From assembly GCA_036346255.1 (NCBI GenBank), contig CM070619.1, positions 30,386,342 to 30,450,341 of the forward strand: a stretch of DNA of 64,000 nucleotides. Reading direction: 5' to 3'. Source of the stretch: Ampelocalamus luodianensis. Taxonomy: Eukaryota; Streptophyta; Magnoliopsida; Poales; Poaceae. The notes under the pieces were generated by a model. It saw nothing but the letters and a program-made list of their open reading frames with translations. It ran no database searches and had not been told where the DNA came from. Of this stretch, positions 12,051 through 23,047 are shown in pieces. A program made the translations under genes and the position numbers. The stretch's first letter is position 1, and every line of letters starts with the position of its first letter.

Positions 12051-13051
12051 TATACATCTTTCCCTATTGGTGGTCATACACATACTGAGGTGGACGCCAT
12101 ACGTGACGCTACAAATAATTCAAGTACAGAAGTGCATATTGGTCCACTTGCGAGCAAGAGCTAAACTTCTAAATCAACAGTGCTTTTGTTTCTTAATGAA
12201 TCTTCTATTGTCATTGATGAGAATTGGGTATTACCTCATGCAAATGTTTTGTGCATTCTCGGTTTGAACTTTGTGAAGCCTTTGGAACCAAGAGGAGGCG
12301 GAGTCAAAGCAATGGAGGAGAAGCTCACGTGGGTCAACCAAGGGAGAAAAGCCCAAGAATTCAAGCCCAATTCGGATCTTCCACAAGTGCAACCGAAATT
12401 CATCTCGGAATCAACTCAAAATTCAATTCGGATTCGGTTCAGGACAGCCCAACAGGGCTGTAATAAAACCCATAACTTTTGCATACGAGTCCGATTGGGG
12501 TGTTCTTGGACTTGTTTGAAAGATTATTCCAAGGCCCACACAATGGTTTTGGCCCCAGCTTCAGAAGACTTACGGTCGCGCCGTTATGGCCGAAACAATG
12601 TGACGGACTTATGTTAGGTTTTCCTTTTTGTGTGTTTTTAGGTCTTAGCGAGTTAGAGTTTGATTCGGCATGTGTGGCCGGCCCTAGGCCGTGCGTGAGT
12701 CGTGGAGGGTGCCTTAAATACCCTTGCCCCTCCCTTGTATCCATTAGACCAGTTTATTCATAAGATTGAAACATAGCTATTGCTTGTTCTTTCGACCCCA
12801 GAGTTCATGCGAGGACTTTGAGAGAGGACTAGGCGATCCAATTCAAGGTCAAGCCGTCGTTCCATTGGGAATCGGGGACTTGGCGTTCGTCGTTCATGGT
12901 CTCGCGACGAACAACTACCCGGTGTGTTGTGGGCGTATTCCGAAGAGTTGAGGGTTCGTGCATTGGCGCGAGTATTCAGCTAGCGACATCGTCTACTTCG
13001 CATCAACTATCCACGGTTTCTCACTGAGAAGATCGGGCCTCCCCCGTATCA
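12047..13051 (+). repeat. Element D LTR, plus orientation, lacking its first ~19 bp
   Basis: It joins the RT fragment within a shared CACT (12047-12050). The first 19 or so LTR bases (TGATGAGGGCATCC...) are absent. The rest runs to CCCCCGTATCA and matches the E LTRs. Its orientation is opposite to the other D LTR. Confidence 0.85.
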
Positions 13052-14078
13052 CCATTGCTCCTCCCCCTCTCTTCAAATCACTCAAAAGACTATGCATGTA
13101 AAATCTAATTGGATGAATGAGGTGGTGGTTGCAATGGGGTGACATGCATAGGGGGATTTTTGTTTCTTGATTGGGATTGAGAGGAGAGAAGTGGAGAGGA
13201 GCTTGTGAAGGGAAGAAATGGCTGCTCTATGCTTCTCTGTTGGGGAAGAAGTGACGAGGGGAGGAAAAAGAAATGGGGATGGCATTGAGTGGAAATGAGG
13301 GCATTAAAGAATTGAAGATGGCAGTGTGTGTGTGGCTGTGCTCTGTTGGAGGAAAAGAAGTGAGAAAGCTGTTCAGCTGGCAAGAAAAGGAAATGGGGAG
13401 TGGAGAGTATGGAGTTAGGATTTATTTTGACTAACACAAAATAGATTGACCGGGTGTTTTAAAATAGAAACTAAAGTATAAAATTTCTGCAAATTTTTAT
13501 GTGGCTTCTCTGTTGAGTGTAGTTTCCATTTTTCATGCCCCCAGATACATATCACTTTTCATTTGAGAGCAGTAATTATATTTATATCCAGCCTTTGGGA
13601 TGTGTTTGGGATTTTTACAGGGTTAACAGTGCTCCTAAAAATTTACTAAAATTCATATTTTTCTATGATAAATATTATAATATTTAAAGAAATTATTTCC
13701 AGATGATGATCATAAGTTTTTGTTCCTGTTTTCTTTTGGAGCTTAAATTTGATGTGTATGTTTTAAATTTTGATTAAGATTTTCCAAGTGCAATTAATGA
13801 TTCAAATGATTCCAAAATATCATGCATGCTAATAAGATGCATACTAATTCTCATTAACTAAATTGGGAATGTTACAAACCTCCCCCCTTACAAAAGATCT
13901 CGACCCTGAGATCAGTAGAAGTTGGACAGAAAGGGTTCTAAAAGAAGATACAAGAACTGAGGTCTTGATTTCCCTCAAAGATAGTGGTAAGATACCCTAA
14001 CAAGGTTACAAGGAATAGCTATGACATTTTCCTTCTCATTGCTTTGTTTCACCTTTCCTTTCTTAATTCGAAGACAAT

Positions 14079-14660
14079 TCAAGTAGAAGGAAAAAGATCT
14101 GGATATTCTACTCGCATCTGGTCTTCACGCTCCCAAGTTGCTTCATCTTCAGTATGGTTACTCCACTGAACCTTGATGAACTTGATGTTACGATTTCTTG
14201 TCTTGCGCTCCATTTCTTCAAGAATGTGAATCGGACGCTCCCGATAAGAAAGATCGGGTTGCAAATCAAGGTTTTCCAAATTGGTTGCTTCGGTAGGGAC
14301 TTGAAGATATTTTTTTCAGTTGAGATACATGGAATACAATTTGTACATCTGAAAGTGATGGTGGTAGCTCCAACTGATAGGCCATCAATCCTCGCTTCGC
14401 TAGAATTCGGAAAAGACCGTTGTAACGAGGTGCCAACTTGTTTTTTTTTTACTTGAAAGCATTGCATTCCTTTCATTGGGGAGACTTTTAGGGAAAACAT
14501 GATCATCCACCTCAAAGCTCAAATCACGACGACGACGGTCCGTAGTCTCTCTGGGATGGATGGAGAAAAGAGAGTCATGGGCTTCATGAAGAATTACTTC
14601 TTTAAGCTTTGCATCAATTGGCATGACTAATCTCTTTCTGAACCACAAAACACCTTGGTC
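14079..14660 (-). pseudogene. pol: Element C integrase remnant with core deleted
   Basis: On the minus strand from about 14660: RLVMPIDAKLKEVILHEAHD, then LFSIHP, which is the region around the integrase zinc finger. This jumps directly to RRRRDLSFEVDDHV, the linker downstream of the catalytic core. The core and its D,D,E residues are missing. The C-terminal end, with KFIKVQWSNHTEDEATWERE and YPDLF (14279-14079), is the end of a chromodomain-like tail. Frameshifts separate the parts. The remnant sits about 200 bp from the polypurine tract (13877-13890). It resembles the intact-tailed integrase of G (30752-31547). Confidence 0.82.
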
Positions 14661-16991
14661 GCTTTGCTAAAATCCAATCTTCTCTCCAAAGACCGAACGT
14701 CTCGACCTTGAACCAAAACCACTACTATCTCAACCCTTTCGGTTTGGCAACTTCTAATCGTCATTTATCCAATTAAAGTCCACCGATCATATTCAATCTA
14801 TAGCAAGCATGCTCCAATCTATTGTCCCACAATTTATACATTAACCACCAAAATCTCTTGCTTTGATATAATCTTCCAAACCACCCTAAATTTCTAGGTT
14901 TGATTTGATTCTAATAAGGACAAATACTTCCTTCCAAATTTGAATAATTCAAGTGAGTACAAACAACTATTGATCCAATCTAGAAAAATAAGCCATGTTT
15001 TAACTCCAAACTCGATCGTATTCTCGGGAACACTAATAATCATAAGCAAACCATTATATTGCACACATATTCCATTTCACTTGCTTTAAAAATTTTATCA
15101 TAGGGTATCTCCAGTATAACTCTCAAATCATGAGCACTAAAGAACCGTATTTCAATGCCTATAATCCACCAATTGACATATATTAACAACCATCCATCAA
15201 TTATTTGTTATTCCCAACAATTGTTCTCACAATAATTTTAAATTCCTAAAAGAGGGTATATCTATGCAAGATCCGATTGCATCTTCAAGCAGTGTCTATA
15301 TATTTCTTCTCTTCAAACCTTTGTTGGCATGATCAATTCTACTTGCAATAACCAATCCACCGAATATACTGATTAATCTGTCAAGGTCTAATCCACTCAT
15401 CCCTACTCTAGGACCAATTGACCTCCGAAATCAACATAATTTTCCTAGGTTAAAGATATACCTCCTTTATCCATAGTCAACTTCGACCTAAGAAAATCAA
15501 ATTATCAAAAAGATCATCCACCCAAGGTGAATCCAACTATAATCCAAATAATCCGAGTTACTAACATTGTCCCGATCAAGTTTTGCACAAAGATCTCAGT
15601 TCAAATCGACAAAATTAACTCGACGACTTCCATAATCTACTTATGCTCAAGTATTTAGCTAATTCCAACCGCCACCTTTAACCATCCCTAAATGATCCAA
15701 TTATATCATCCCTGGGATAACTATTCCCAAAGAGATAAATCTCACATTCAATCCTCATAGTCATCCACTACACGACTACTCAATCACCTTATCATTCCTC
15801 ACCTCTGAAAGTATTATGATCCGATTATGTACTCAAATACAACTTCAAATTCTCAAATTATCATCATAGGTATCCACCAAAATTTATAATATAGCATCAC
15901 AGTTTCCAAATTCTAACCCTATCACACTGAGCAAAGATCTAATGAACAATCTTATCGACATATTAACTAAGGCATGTCAAAAACATAAATCCCCAAGTGA
16001 ACCCACAAAATTATTTATTCGAGCTTAAACACGTATTCCATGAGTTCCACCTGCATATCCCCCAACATAAATCCAATATAACCCGCAGGCAAGCTTACAT
16101 CGCACTATAATAGTTCTATTTATACTCATATCTCAACTTCATATGGTAACGCTTACCAAAACCCACAATTGATCCCACAAAGGTTAAGGTTTTAGGGTGC
16201 CGACATAAAATTTACTCATCTAAGATCATATTCGGGAACAATGAGTAATAAACCAATTTCTCGATTATCAAACATCACTTTAATCATGCAAGTCCACCAA
16301 CATCAACCTAACATAAAGGATAAAGGTAGAATAGTGGTTACTCAATCACATCCTTCTCTTTACCAATTCTGCTATTAATCTCTTAATTAACATGTGACTT
16401 CCGCTAAAGAGATGAGAGGGAAAAGCATCAGATAAGTAAAGGAAACTGGAGTAACTTGACCTAGCATGAATGCACAATGGAAACACATTTATGCAACACA
16501 AAATGGGGTGCAAAGGTCCAGGTGGACAGCACAAGATACAAATAAAAACACGATTAGTTTTTCGACGTAGTTGCGGTACAGACCGCCCGTAGGTGATGCA
16601 CAACTACTTGGAACAAAAGAGAGCAAATGATCTTCACAAAATCCAGCGTCTATAAGCTACGTAGTATCCTTAGGGGGTAAATAATCTAAGAATGAATCCT
16701 AGTCCATTCCTAAAATCGTAGCAAGGCGTCGTCTTCTAGTTCTTCCATTATTGCTTTTCACCGGTGACTATTTAACATTTCTAGTGTTGGAAGAGAGACG
16801 AGCATTGGAGAAAATGATTTTGTACAAATCAAAAGAATAGTGAGATAAGAAATTAGATGCTAGGATGGGTAAGAAACAAATGAATTATATTACTAACATT
16901 TTTGCCAAACTTTTGATAGTTTGAAAATATTCTTTACAAATTAAAATCCTAATAACGTCCATTGCTACGGTTTTAACCTACAGTTAGTATG
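14661..16991 (-). other. Element C non-coding internal filler
   Basis: About 2.3 kb of AT-rich sequence where gag, protease, RT and RNase H would lie in an autonomous element. I see no domain motif in any frame. The short ORF at 16346-16603 has no recognisable features. Confidence 0.7.
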
Positions 16992-17003
16992 GCTCTGATA
17001 CCA
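16992..17003 (-). other. Element C primer-binding site
   Basis: GCTCTGATACCA on the plus strand is the complement of TGGTATCAGAGC. It is separated by a few bases from the LTR that starts at 17008. It fixes the element on the minus strand. Confidence 0.9.
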
Positions 17004-17007
17004 ACAC

Positions 17008-17124
17008 TGTGATGCCTCCTGGGATCGGATCCGTTTCAACCTAAGTAATTACGCTAAAAATGCAATACTTAACGTGAGACGAAAACGATTCCAAGTGCCC
17101 GGATATGTGTCTCATGTTAGCTCC
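17008..17124 (-). repeat. Element C LTR2, outer fragment left of G
   Basis: 117 bp starting TGTGATGCCTCC that match 4794-4917 of LTR1 closely. It is cut at TTAGCTCC by the start of element G (17125). The LTR resumes at about 40243. About 410 bp equivalent to 4918-5329 of LTR1 are missing. Confidence 0.88.
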
Positions 17125-20100
17125 TGTGAGACCCCGGTTTATTAAGCTTGTAATACTTAACCTTCCACTGGCTCTAGCATCACAAACATAATAACCCGTG
17201 CCTCGATGAACATGTGCTTCCCAGAAAATACAGCACACATACATCATACCAAAGCATGCATCAATTCCATACAACATAATATATCAAGTCTACCAAAAGA
17301 CATACATAATATAAGTTATTACAGAACAGCCGACCGGCCAAATGACATAAGTACCAAGTAACAGCGGAAGCAAAAGATGCCATAAGATGGCTTAAACCAA
17401 AAGACGACCGGTTAGCCACATAACTCCACAGGGCAACCGACCGGGCCGCCAAGCTAATCGCCCCACACACTGCCACAGCACAACTCACAAAAGTGAGGCC
17501 CTTCGGGCTCACCCTCTTCCTCTGCACACAACAAGCAATGCAGGTGAGTACAAAAATGTACTCGCAAGACTTACGAGTAACAAGCCTATACATAGCTACG
17601 TGACGGCTGTATCAAAGGAAATTGGTTATATGGTTATTTGGACGCATAAAGCAAGTTTCATTTGCAATAATGTAATAGATTGAAAATAATTTAACAAATC
17701 AGCCTTTAAGCATTGAAATAACAGCGAGTAACAATAATTATCAAGTAACCACCTAGAAGTGACTAACCCAATAGCCACCACACATAGCATGAATCCCTGA
17801 TTCATACCACCCATCAAGTTTTAATTTAAAATGTTGTAGTCTAACTCTTGAAAAGCTTACCCAAGCGTGTCCATAACCTAGGACGAGGCTATTAGAATAG
17901 ATCAAAACCCTGCAGAGGTGTACCAATGTACCCACACTTCAGACCGCCTTTTTGCCAAGCTATTAAGCACACTTCCTTTGGTATGTCGGCACGGCTGAGT
18001 CCTACGAATCCTTTCCAATGGAATATGCTAATCAAGAGACACACGTACGGGGGTTAACCCTTAGTGATCTGTCGACGAGATATGGATCACAAGGACTCAT
18101 ACGTGGAGCAGGATACACCGGCCTCGGCGGGTGCTCCCCTCCCGACAAACATGTTTATGTTGCACAACATAATTAAATGTGCAACCCACCACGCGACTCA
18201 TTAATTAACACATCCCAAAGTACTCAGGTAAGAGAGGTCTCATATCCCTCTAGTGTGGTTAGCACGCACAGAAATGCTCGGATAATAGGTACTCACAAGT
18301 AGTTCGGTCCTTAATTGACTCGGGCACCATTCCAATCACACCCAAAAGATCACACTATCTTACCATTGTGCCCAAGTCTAAATTGTTTTGTTTTTCAGTT
18401 TTGGTTTTGCAATTTAGACATAGCACAAGGCTGAAAACATATATATCATAATAAGTTTGTGTGATCAAGATTATCGACAAGTCGATAACCGCCCATTTCT
18501 ACCGATAGCTAAGCATGTCTAAGCACAAACTCGTAAACTACTACGTGACAAGGATTCATTCAACGAACCCAAAATCACAGCAAGATAAACCTAAGCTCAG
18601 TAGTAGAGGATTAACATTGGCCTACTGATAATGCATCTACTAGGTGAACTATTGACAATAGTTAAAACGACATAGCAATGCATACATAGAATTTGCAAAC
18701 AATATATTAGAATTTGAAAATAGTAGGAGCAATATGATCAAATGAATGCTAAATATGCTTGCCTTGCTGGAGTGCAGGATCTGATGGCTGTGGCTCAGAT
18801 TCAATAACAAGATTATCTTCGGAACCTAACGAAAAAGGCGATAAAACCAAATAAGAACAAAGAACACCAAATAAACTCCGATAGCAAAAGACATTCAAAT
18901 CTAATGAAATTTATACAGCAGCTAGGGAATGATTTTAGACAATTTTAGGAACAAGAATCATGCAATTTGGATTTAGTATGCAAAAGATATAGACAAAATA
19001 CTCTTTCTCAGCCTATCAATTCATTGATTTAAATACTGGTACTCTTCATGGCGAAAATATCTAGAATGACCTAAGGTCTGAAATTTTTATAGCAGGCAGA
19101 TTATGACACCCTAATGACAGCAAAATTGAGTTTATTGATTTTGAAGTTATAATGATTTACTTATGATTTTTCTAAGTTGTAAATCTAATGCATGCCACTT
19201 TACAGAAGTATGACCATGCTCATAACCTATTTTAAAGCAAAGTATACTAACAGAAGGATTTAACAAAATTGATTTTGCACAAATTGAAATTATACAGAAA
19301 AAGATATGCATTTTACAAGTTTTAATGCGATTTTTGGAATAATCAACATTGGCAGTAATCAAGTAATTTTGGTTACATAATTTTCTGCTACTGAAATATG
19401 CCTAAATGCATTTTTATATTAAACCTGAGGGCATATGAATTTATTACAGTTGGAAACGCCTAAAAAGGAGTTAACAAGAATTAGTTATGAGTTTTTAAAG
19501 TTTAAAAACAATTTTTAGTTGACAAATAAAGACTTACAGAAATAAAATCAACCCAACGGAAATTAAGTGACGTGGGCGCTCGTGAGCCTTTGATCTAAAA
19601 TCCTATGGCTCACGTGCGCCGGGAAAAGCGCACGCGCACGATCCCCAAACGGAACCCATCGTTGGATCAAAATCCAACGGCTCACGAGGAGGGAAACATT
19701 CGGACGGTGCGGTTGCCTCGGCCATCCACAACCGCAGATCTCAAGATGAGCGGCGTAGGGCGCACCTCCCTTCGGAGAGTCCGATTGCATTCCAGATCTC
19801 AGCCGTTCATCACAAGATGAACGATCAAGATAGATTAAGGAACCGGAAGGTCCGAATGCACTCCAGATCTGGGCCGTTGATGGCAAGATCGACGGTCCAA
19901 AATCAACGAAGTGCAACGCACGGGGTTTAAGTGCGCGGGAAGAGTTTAATGAGTGGGTCCACATGTCAGTGACCACAAGGGCCAAATTAAGACAGCGATT
20001 AATTACTAAAAACCAATGATTATTAATGATTAGTAATTAATGTGTCCTAACGATTTCGCACAGAGGTGGATTAAAGAGATAGGGCCCACCTGGCAGCGAC

Positions 20101-20537
20101 TGAAGGAGGCGGCTAAGGACCAAATTAATGCCACTAATGATTGGTATTTGATAAACCTAAAAGTGACACTAATAACTTCTGGATCTGGACTTTAACCCCT
20201 TGGGCCCACAAGACAGTGGCACGACGGCCGCCTAAGACATGATTAATGCACCAATGATTAGCAGTAAATGGGCAATTAATGTGTCCTAAATAAATGATAG
20301 AAACGAAAGATTACGACGGTAATACTTCCGAGCGAGTTCAACGGCTTGTCGCCGGCGACTCCGGCCGCGGCGGCGCCAACTAAGAGCTAAAATGGAATCG
20401 CAATAGCATCACGAACCTAATGGTGGCAACCTCGCCGGCGGTGAGGGACCAGAACGCCGGCTAGCCAGAAAAACGAAAATGGAGCTCTTACTGCAAATTT
20501 GAAAATAGCAAAATGCTCCGCTGCAGTCCAGAGAAGC

Positions 20538-22785
20538 TGTAACACCCCAACTCTCAACGAGCCTGGAATGTTACTAGAAATAAGCTATCTAGCACAATCT
20601 ACAAATTTTCGACAGAGTCTCCTTTGTTTAATCAACTATATCGCGAGTTCAACAATAAATCATAGCATCTAACAAAATTCTCATATACTTGCATGATGAC
20701 CAAATGAACATACCAAGACCTAGCAATCTCATTATTACAAATAATCAGGTATTCAAACCAAAATAAACATCTACTCCAATAGTTTAACTATTTTCTGAGA
20801 TGAACTAAGTGGCAAACGCCTTAAGATTGTGAGGTAGTGAGTGCATCCAACATCTACTCCCTCCCATACGTGTCGTTCCGGCTATTGGTACCTACAACAC
20901 ATTAAAGCAAGAGTGAGTCAAAGACTCAGCAAGTATCAACGAGGCTATAAACAAGAACACAAACATAACATCAATGATCCACAATAACGGTACACTAATC
21001 ATAGCCTTTTAACTTATGGAATGCGACCAATGCAATGCTCCTTTTGAACTTTATCTCTTTTCGCATTTTACCGGTAATGCGGGGTACACAACCGTCGCTG
21101 TATACCCTTGCCTGTGCCTCTGGCACAGGGACCAAGAGCCTATACACCACATGTACAGGGACCTTTGCCCATCATCTTAATGATGGGGACCTCTTTGCTC
21201 ATAGCCCACATTCCACGAATGTGGGGACCTCAAGCCCGTCATTGCATGACGGGGACCTCAACTATACAAATTTGGTTACCATATAACCAAGACTCAACAT
21301 GCTCAAAACATGCATATGCACCATGACAACATCTTTCACATGTAAGAATTCAACGTGTTCACATAAACATGTAAGCATTAACAACATGCAAAAGAATTCT
21401 TTAACCATAACAAACAGTCATCAAGATACATGGTACTCATCTCATTAATGGGTATGCATGGCTAATGTCAACAAGGCACATCACAATTTTCATCATGCAA
21501 ACATAAAGGTGCAATAGCAGAATACTTGCCTCAGCCGTGCGAGAACGGTGGGCGCGAAGAGGGTGCTGCCCCAGGGTTCACGCTCCCACCTGAACATCAG
21601 ATAACCCCAACTAAGAACAGCATACTGGACCAAAATCATAAATAATAACACAATTGAACTCGCTAAACTCTCAAGTGTTTCCAATCTTCTAGTTTCTAGC
21701 TATCGATTTGGTGTTCACTGCGGACAGTCAACTTCTAAAATACATAACTTTCTGCTCAGGGATCCAAATAAGACGATCGTAGACTTTCTGGAAAAGTAAT
21801 TAAATTACGTAAATAAACTTAGTTGGGGAGCCCTTTTGATTCTGCCATTTACTGCCCCTAGCAAGCCAAACTATCAGACCTCAGAATTCACGTCGGGTTA
21901 TCTGGACAGTACACTAAAACCTCCATAACTTTTGCTACAAAAGTCCAAATCTTGTTTTCTTTATCGCTATGAAAAGGTATAGAAATTACCCACATTTTTT
22001 TGGTATACTGAGATCCCCTGATTCTCCCTTTAATTAGCAGTTTTAATCAGTTTTCTCAGATTGTCCAAAAGCGATGACCCGCAGACAGCGATACTAGAAA
22101 ATTCATAAATCCCTGAGCGTTAATCGGATTTGGGTGATCTTGGCGGCCATTGAAAGCTAAGAACATAACCTACAACTCTCTAGAAGACCAGAACTCCTAA
22201 TTCGGCCTCTAACCACATGAAATTGACCGCGCAAGCAACTGGACGAATCTGCAATTACAATGGCAGATTGCAACCTAGCAAAAACTACCCGATTACTCTT
22301 CTACGACTAATTACCCAACAACAAACGACGCGTTACCCTTGAAGCAGCTGAAGATTGCGAACCCCGGATAGCGACCCCGCTCCCTTCTCTTCTCCCTTCC
22401 TTCTTCTCTCTTCTCTTCCTCTTTGGCCGGCTGCAAATGGCTCCTTCTTCTTCCCTTGGCCATTTGCAATGGGGAATCCTGGAGGAAGCTTGGGGCAAGG
22501 GAGGAGGAGGGGAGGAAGTGGCACTGCAAGGGGGAGTGGGGAGTGGGGAGGGGAGGGGCGGCTAGGGTTTGGGCGGGTGGAAGTGGCGCCCCCCCCCTCC
22601 CTTGGCCGGCCACCCTTGGACCCTCTTGGGCCAAGGCCCAAGCCCAGGATGGGTAAAATAAAGAATTTCCCCTCTCTAATCTGTTAAACCGGCGCTCTCA
22701 ATTGGTCCTTCCATAAATCCATTTAATTCTCTTAGAATAATTAATCTCTCCGACTAATTACTTAACCCATTTTCGGGGTATTACA
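20538..22785 (-). repeat. Element B LTR (3' LTR in element sense)
   Basis: 2248 bp from TGTAACACCCC to GGGGTATTACA on the plus strand. It holds a hairpin array (21111-21257). A GC-rich stretch (22340-22640) has purine-rich runs and only compositional ORFs. It matches 26931-29187 closely with scattered differences. Confidence 0.92.
21111..21257 (-). repeat. Hairpin array in element B LTR (copy 1)
   Basis: Four perfect 8-bp stems at 21111-21129, 21168-21187, 21205-21225 and 21235-21253. The arms are CCTGTGCC, CCCATCAT, CCCACATT and CCCGTCAT, and the loops are 3-5 nt. Each is followed at once by GACC (GGTC before each hairpin in element sense). A weaker stem lies at about 21140-21160. The stem sequences differ from one another while pairing is kept. 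Confidence 0.85.
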
Positions 22786-22858
22786 TTCTACCCCCCTTAA
22801 CGGGATTCGACCCCGAATCTAAACGCCAAACTTCACGAGATAAATCCGAGATTGGAAC

Positions 22859-23047
22859 TTAGCAACAAGAATACACACCTGATGTGAACAAGTCTTGATA
22901 TAGCTCGCGCATGCGAGACTCCAGTTCACAAGTGGCCTCTATCTCGGTCTGCTGCGACAAAAAAACACCTTGACGTACTGACGCGTTACGCCTTACTACT
23001 TGTCCCAACCTTTCAAGCCTCACTCGACGGACACGTCTCGAAGGCAT
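22859..23047 (-). pseudogene. pol: Element B integrase C-terminal remnant
   Basis: The minus-strand product includes RRVRRVRLERLGQVVRRNAS, then TEIEATCELESRMRELYQDLF and a stop near 22859. The TEIEAT.ELE.RMRELYPDLF pattern is the end of the chromodomain tail in Tekay/Del-type integrases. The usual Trp after EAT is Cys here. Nothing upstream in the internal region resembles the catalytic core, RT or gag. The tail lies about 60 bp from the polypurine tract, the same place it occupies in full-length relatives. Confidence 0.75.

Larger units (their letters stand above)
8800..13051 (-). mobile_element. Element D: CRM-like gypsy fragment with inverted LTRs
   Basis: It is flanked by the TSD CCATT (8795-8799 and 13052-13056). 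The uninterrupted C LTR at about 43690-43705 shows the empty site. The left end is an LTR in minus orientation (8800-9779) and the right end is the same LTR in plus orientation (about 12047-13051), so both outer termini are U5 ends (TGATACGGGGG / CCCCCGTATCA). Between them lie RT, RNase H and integrase on the minus strand, beginning abruptly inside the RT domain. There is no gag, protease or PBS. The pol matches element E. Confidence 0.88.
4794..13876 (-). repeat. Element C LTR1 (3' LTR in element sense), split by D
   Basis: The outer edges are TGTGAGGCCTC (4794) and GGAATGTTACA (13876). Element D (8800-13051) is inserted within it. The LTR itself is 4794-8799 plus 13057-13876, about 4.83 kb. 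The parts match the right LTR (40243-44520) closely, with scattered substitutions. A GC-rich island (about 8120-8790) is embedded in otherwise AT-rich sequence. No gene was recognised in it. Confidence 0.88.

Noticed and set aside
21061..21260. CRISPR-like repeats in the B LTR
   Set aside because: The units are hairpins with different sequences, not identical direct repeats with unique spacers, and the context is a plant LTR.
22311..22687. ORFs in the GC-rich part of the B LTRs (also 28714-29077)
   Set aside because: Open in both directions, purine/pyrimidine runs only, and shifted between the two LTR copies.
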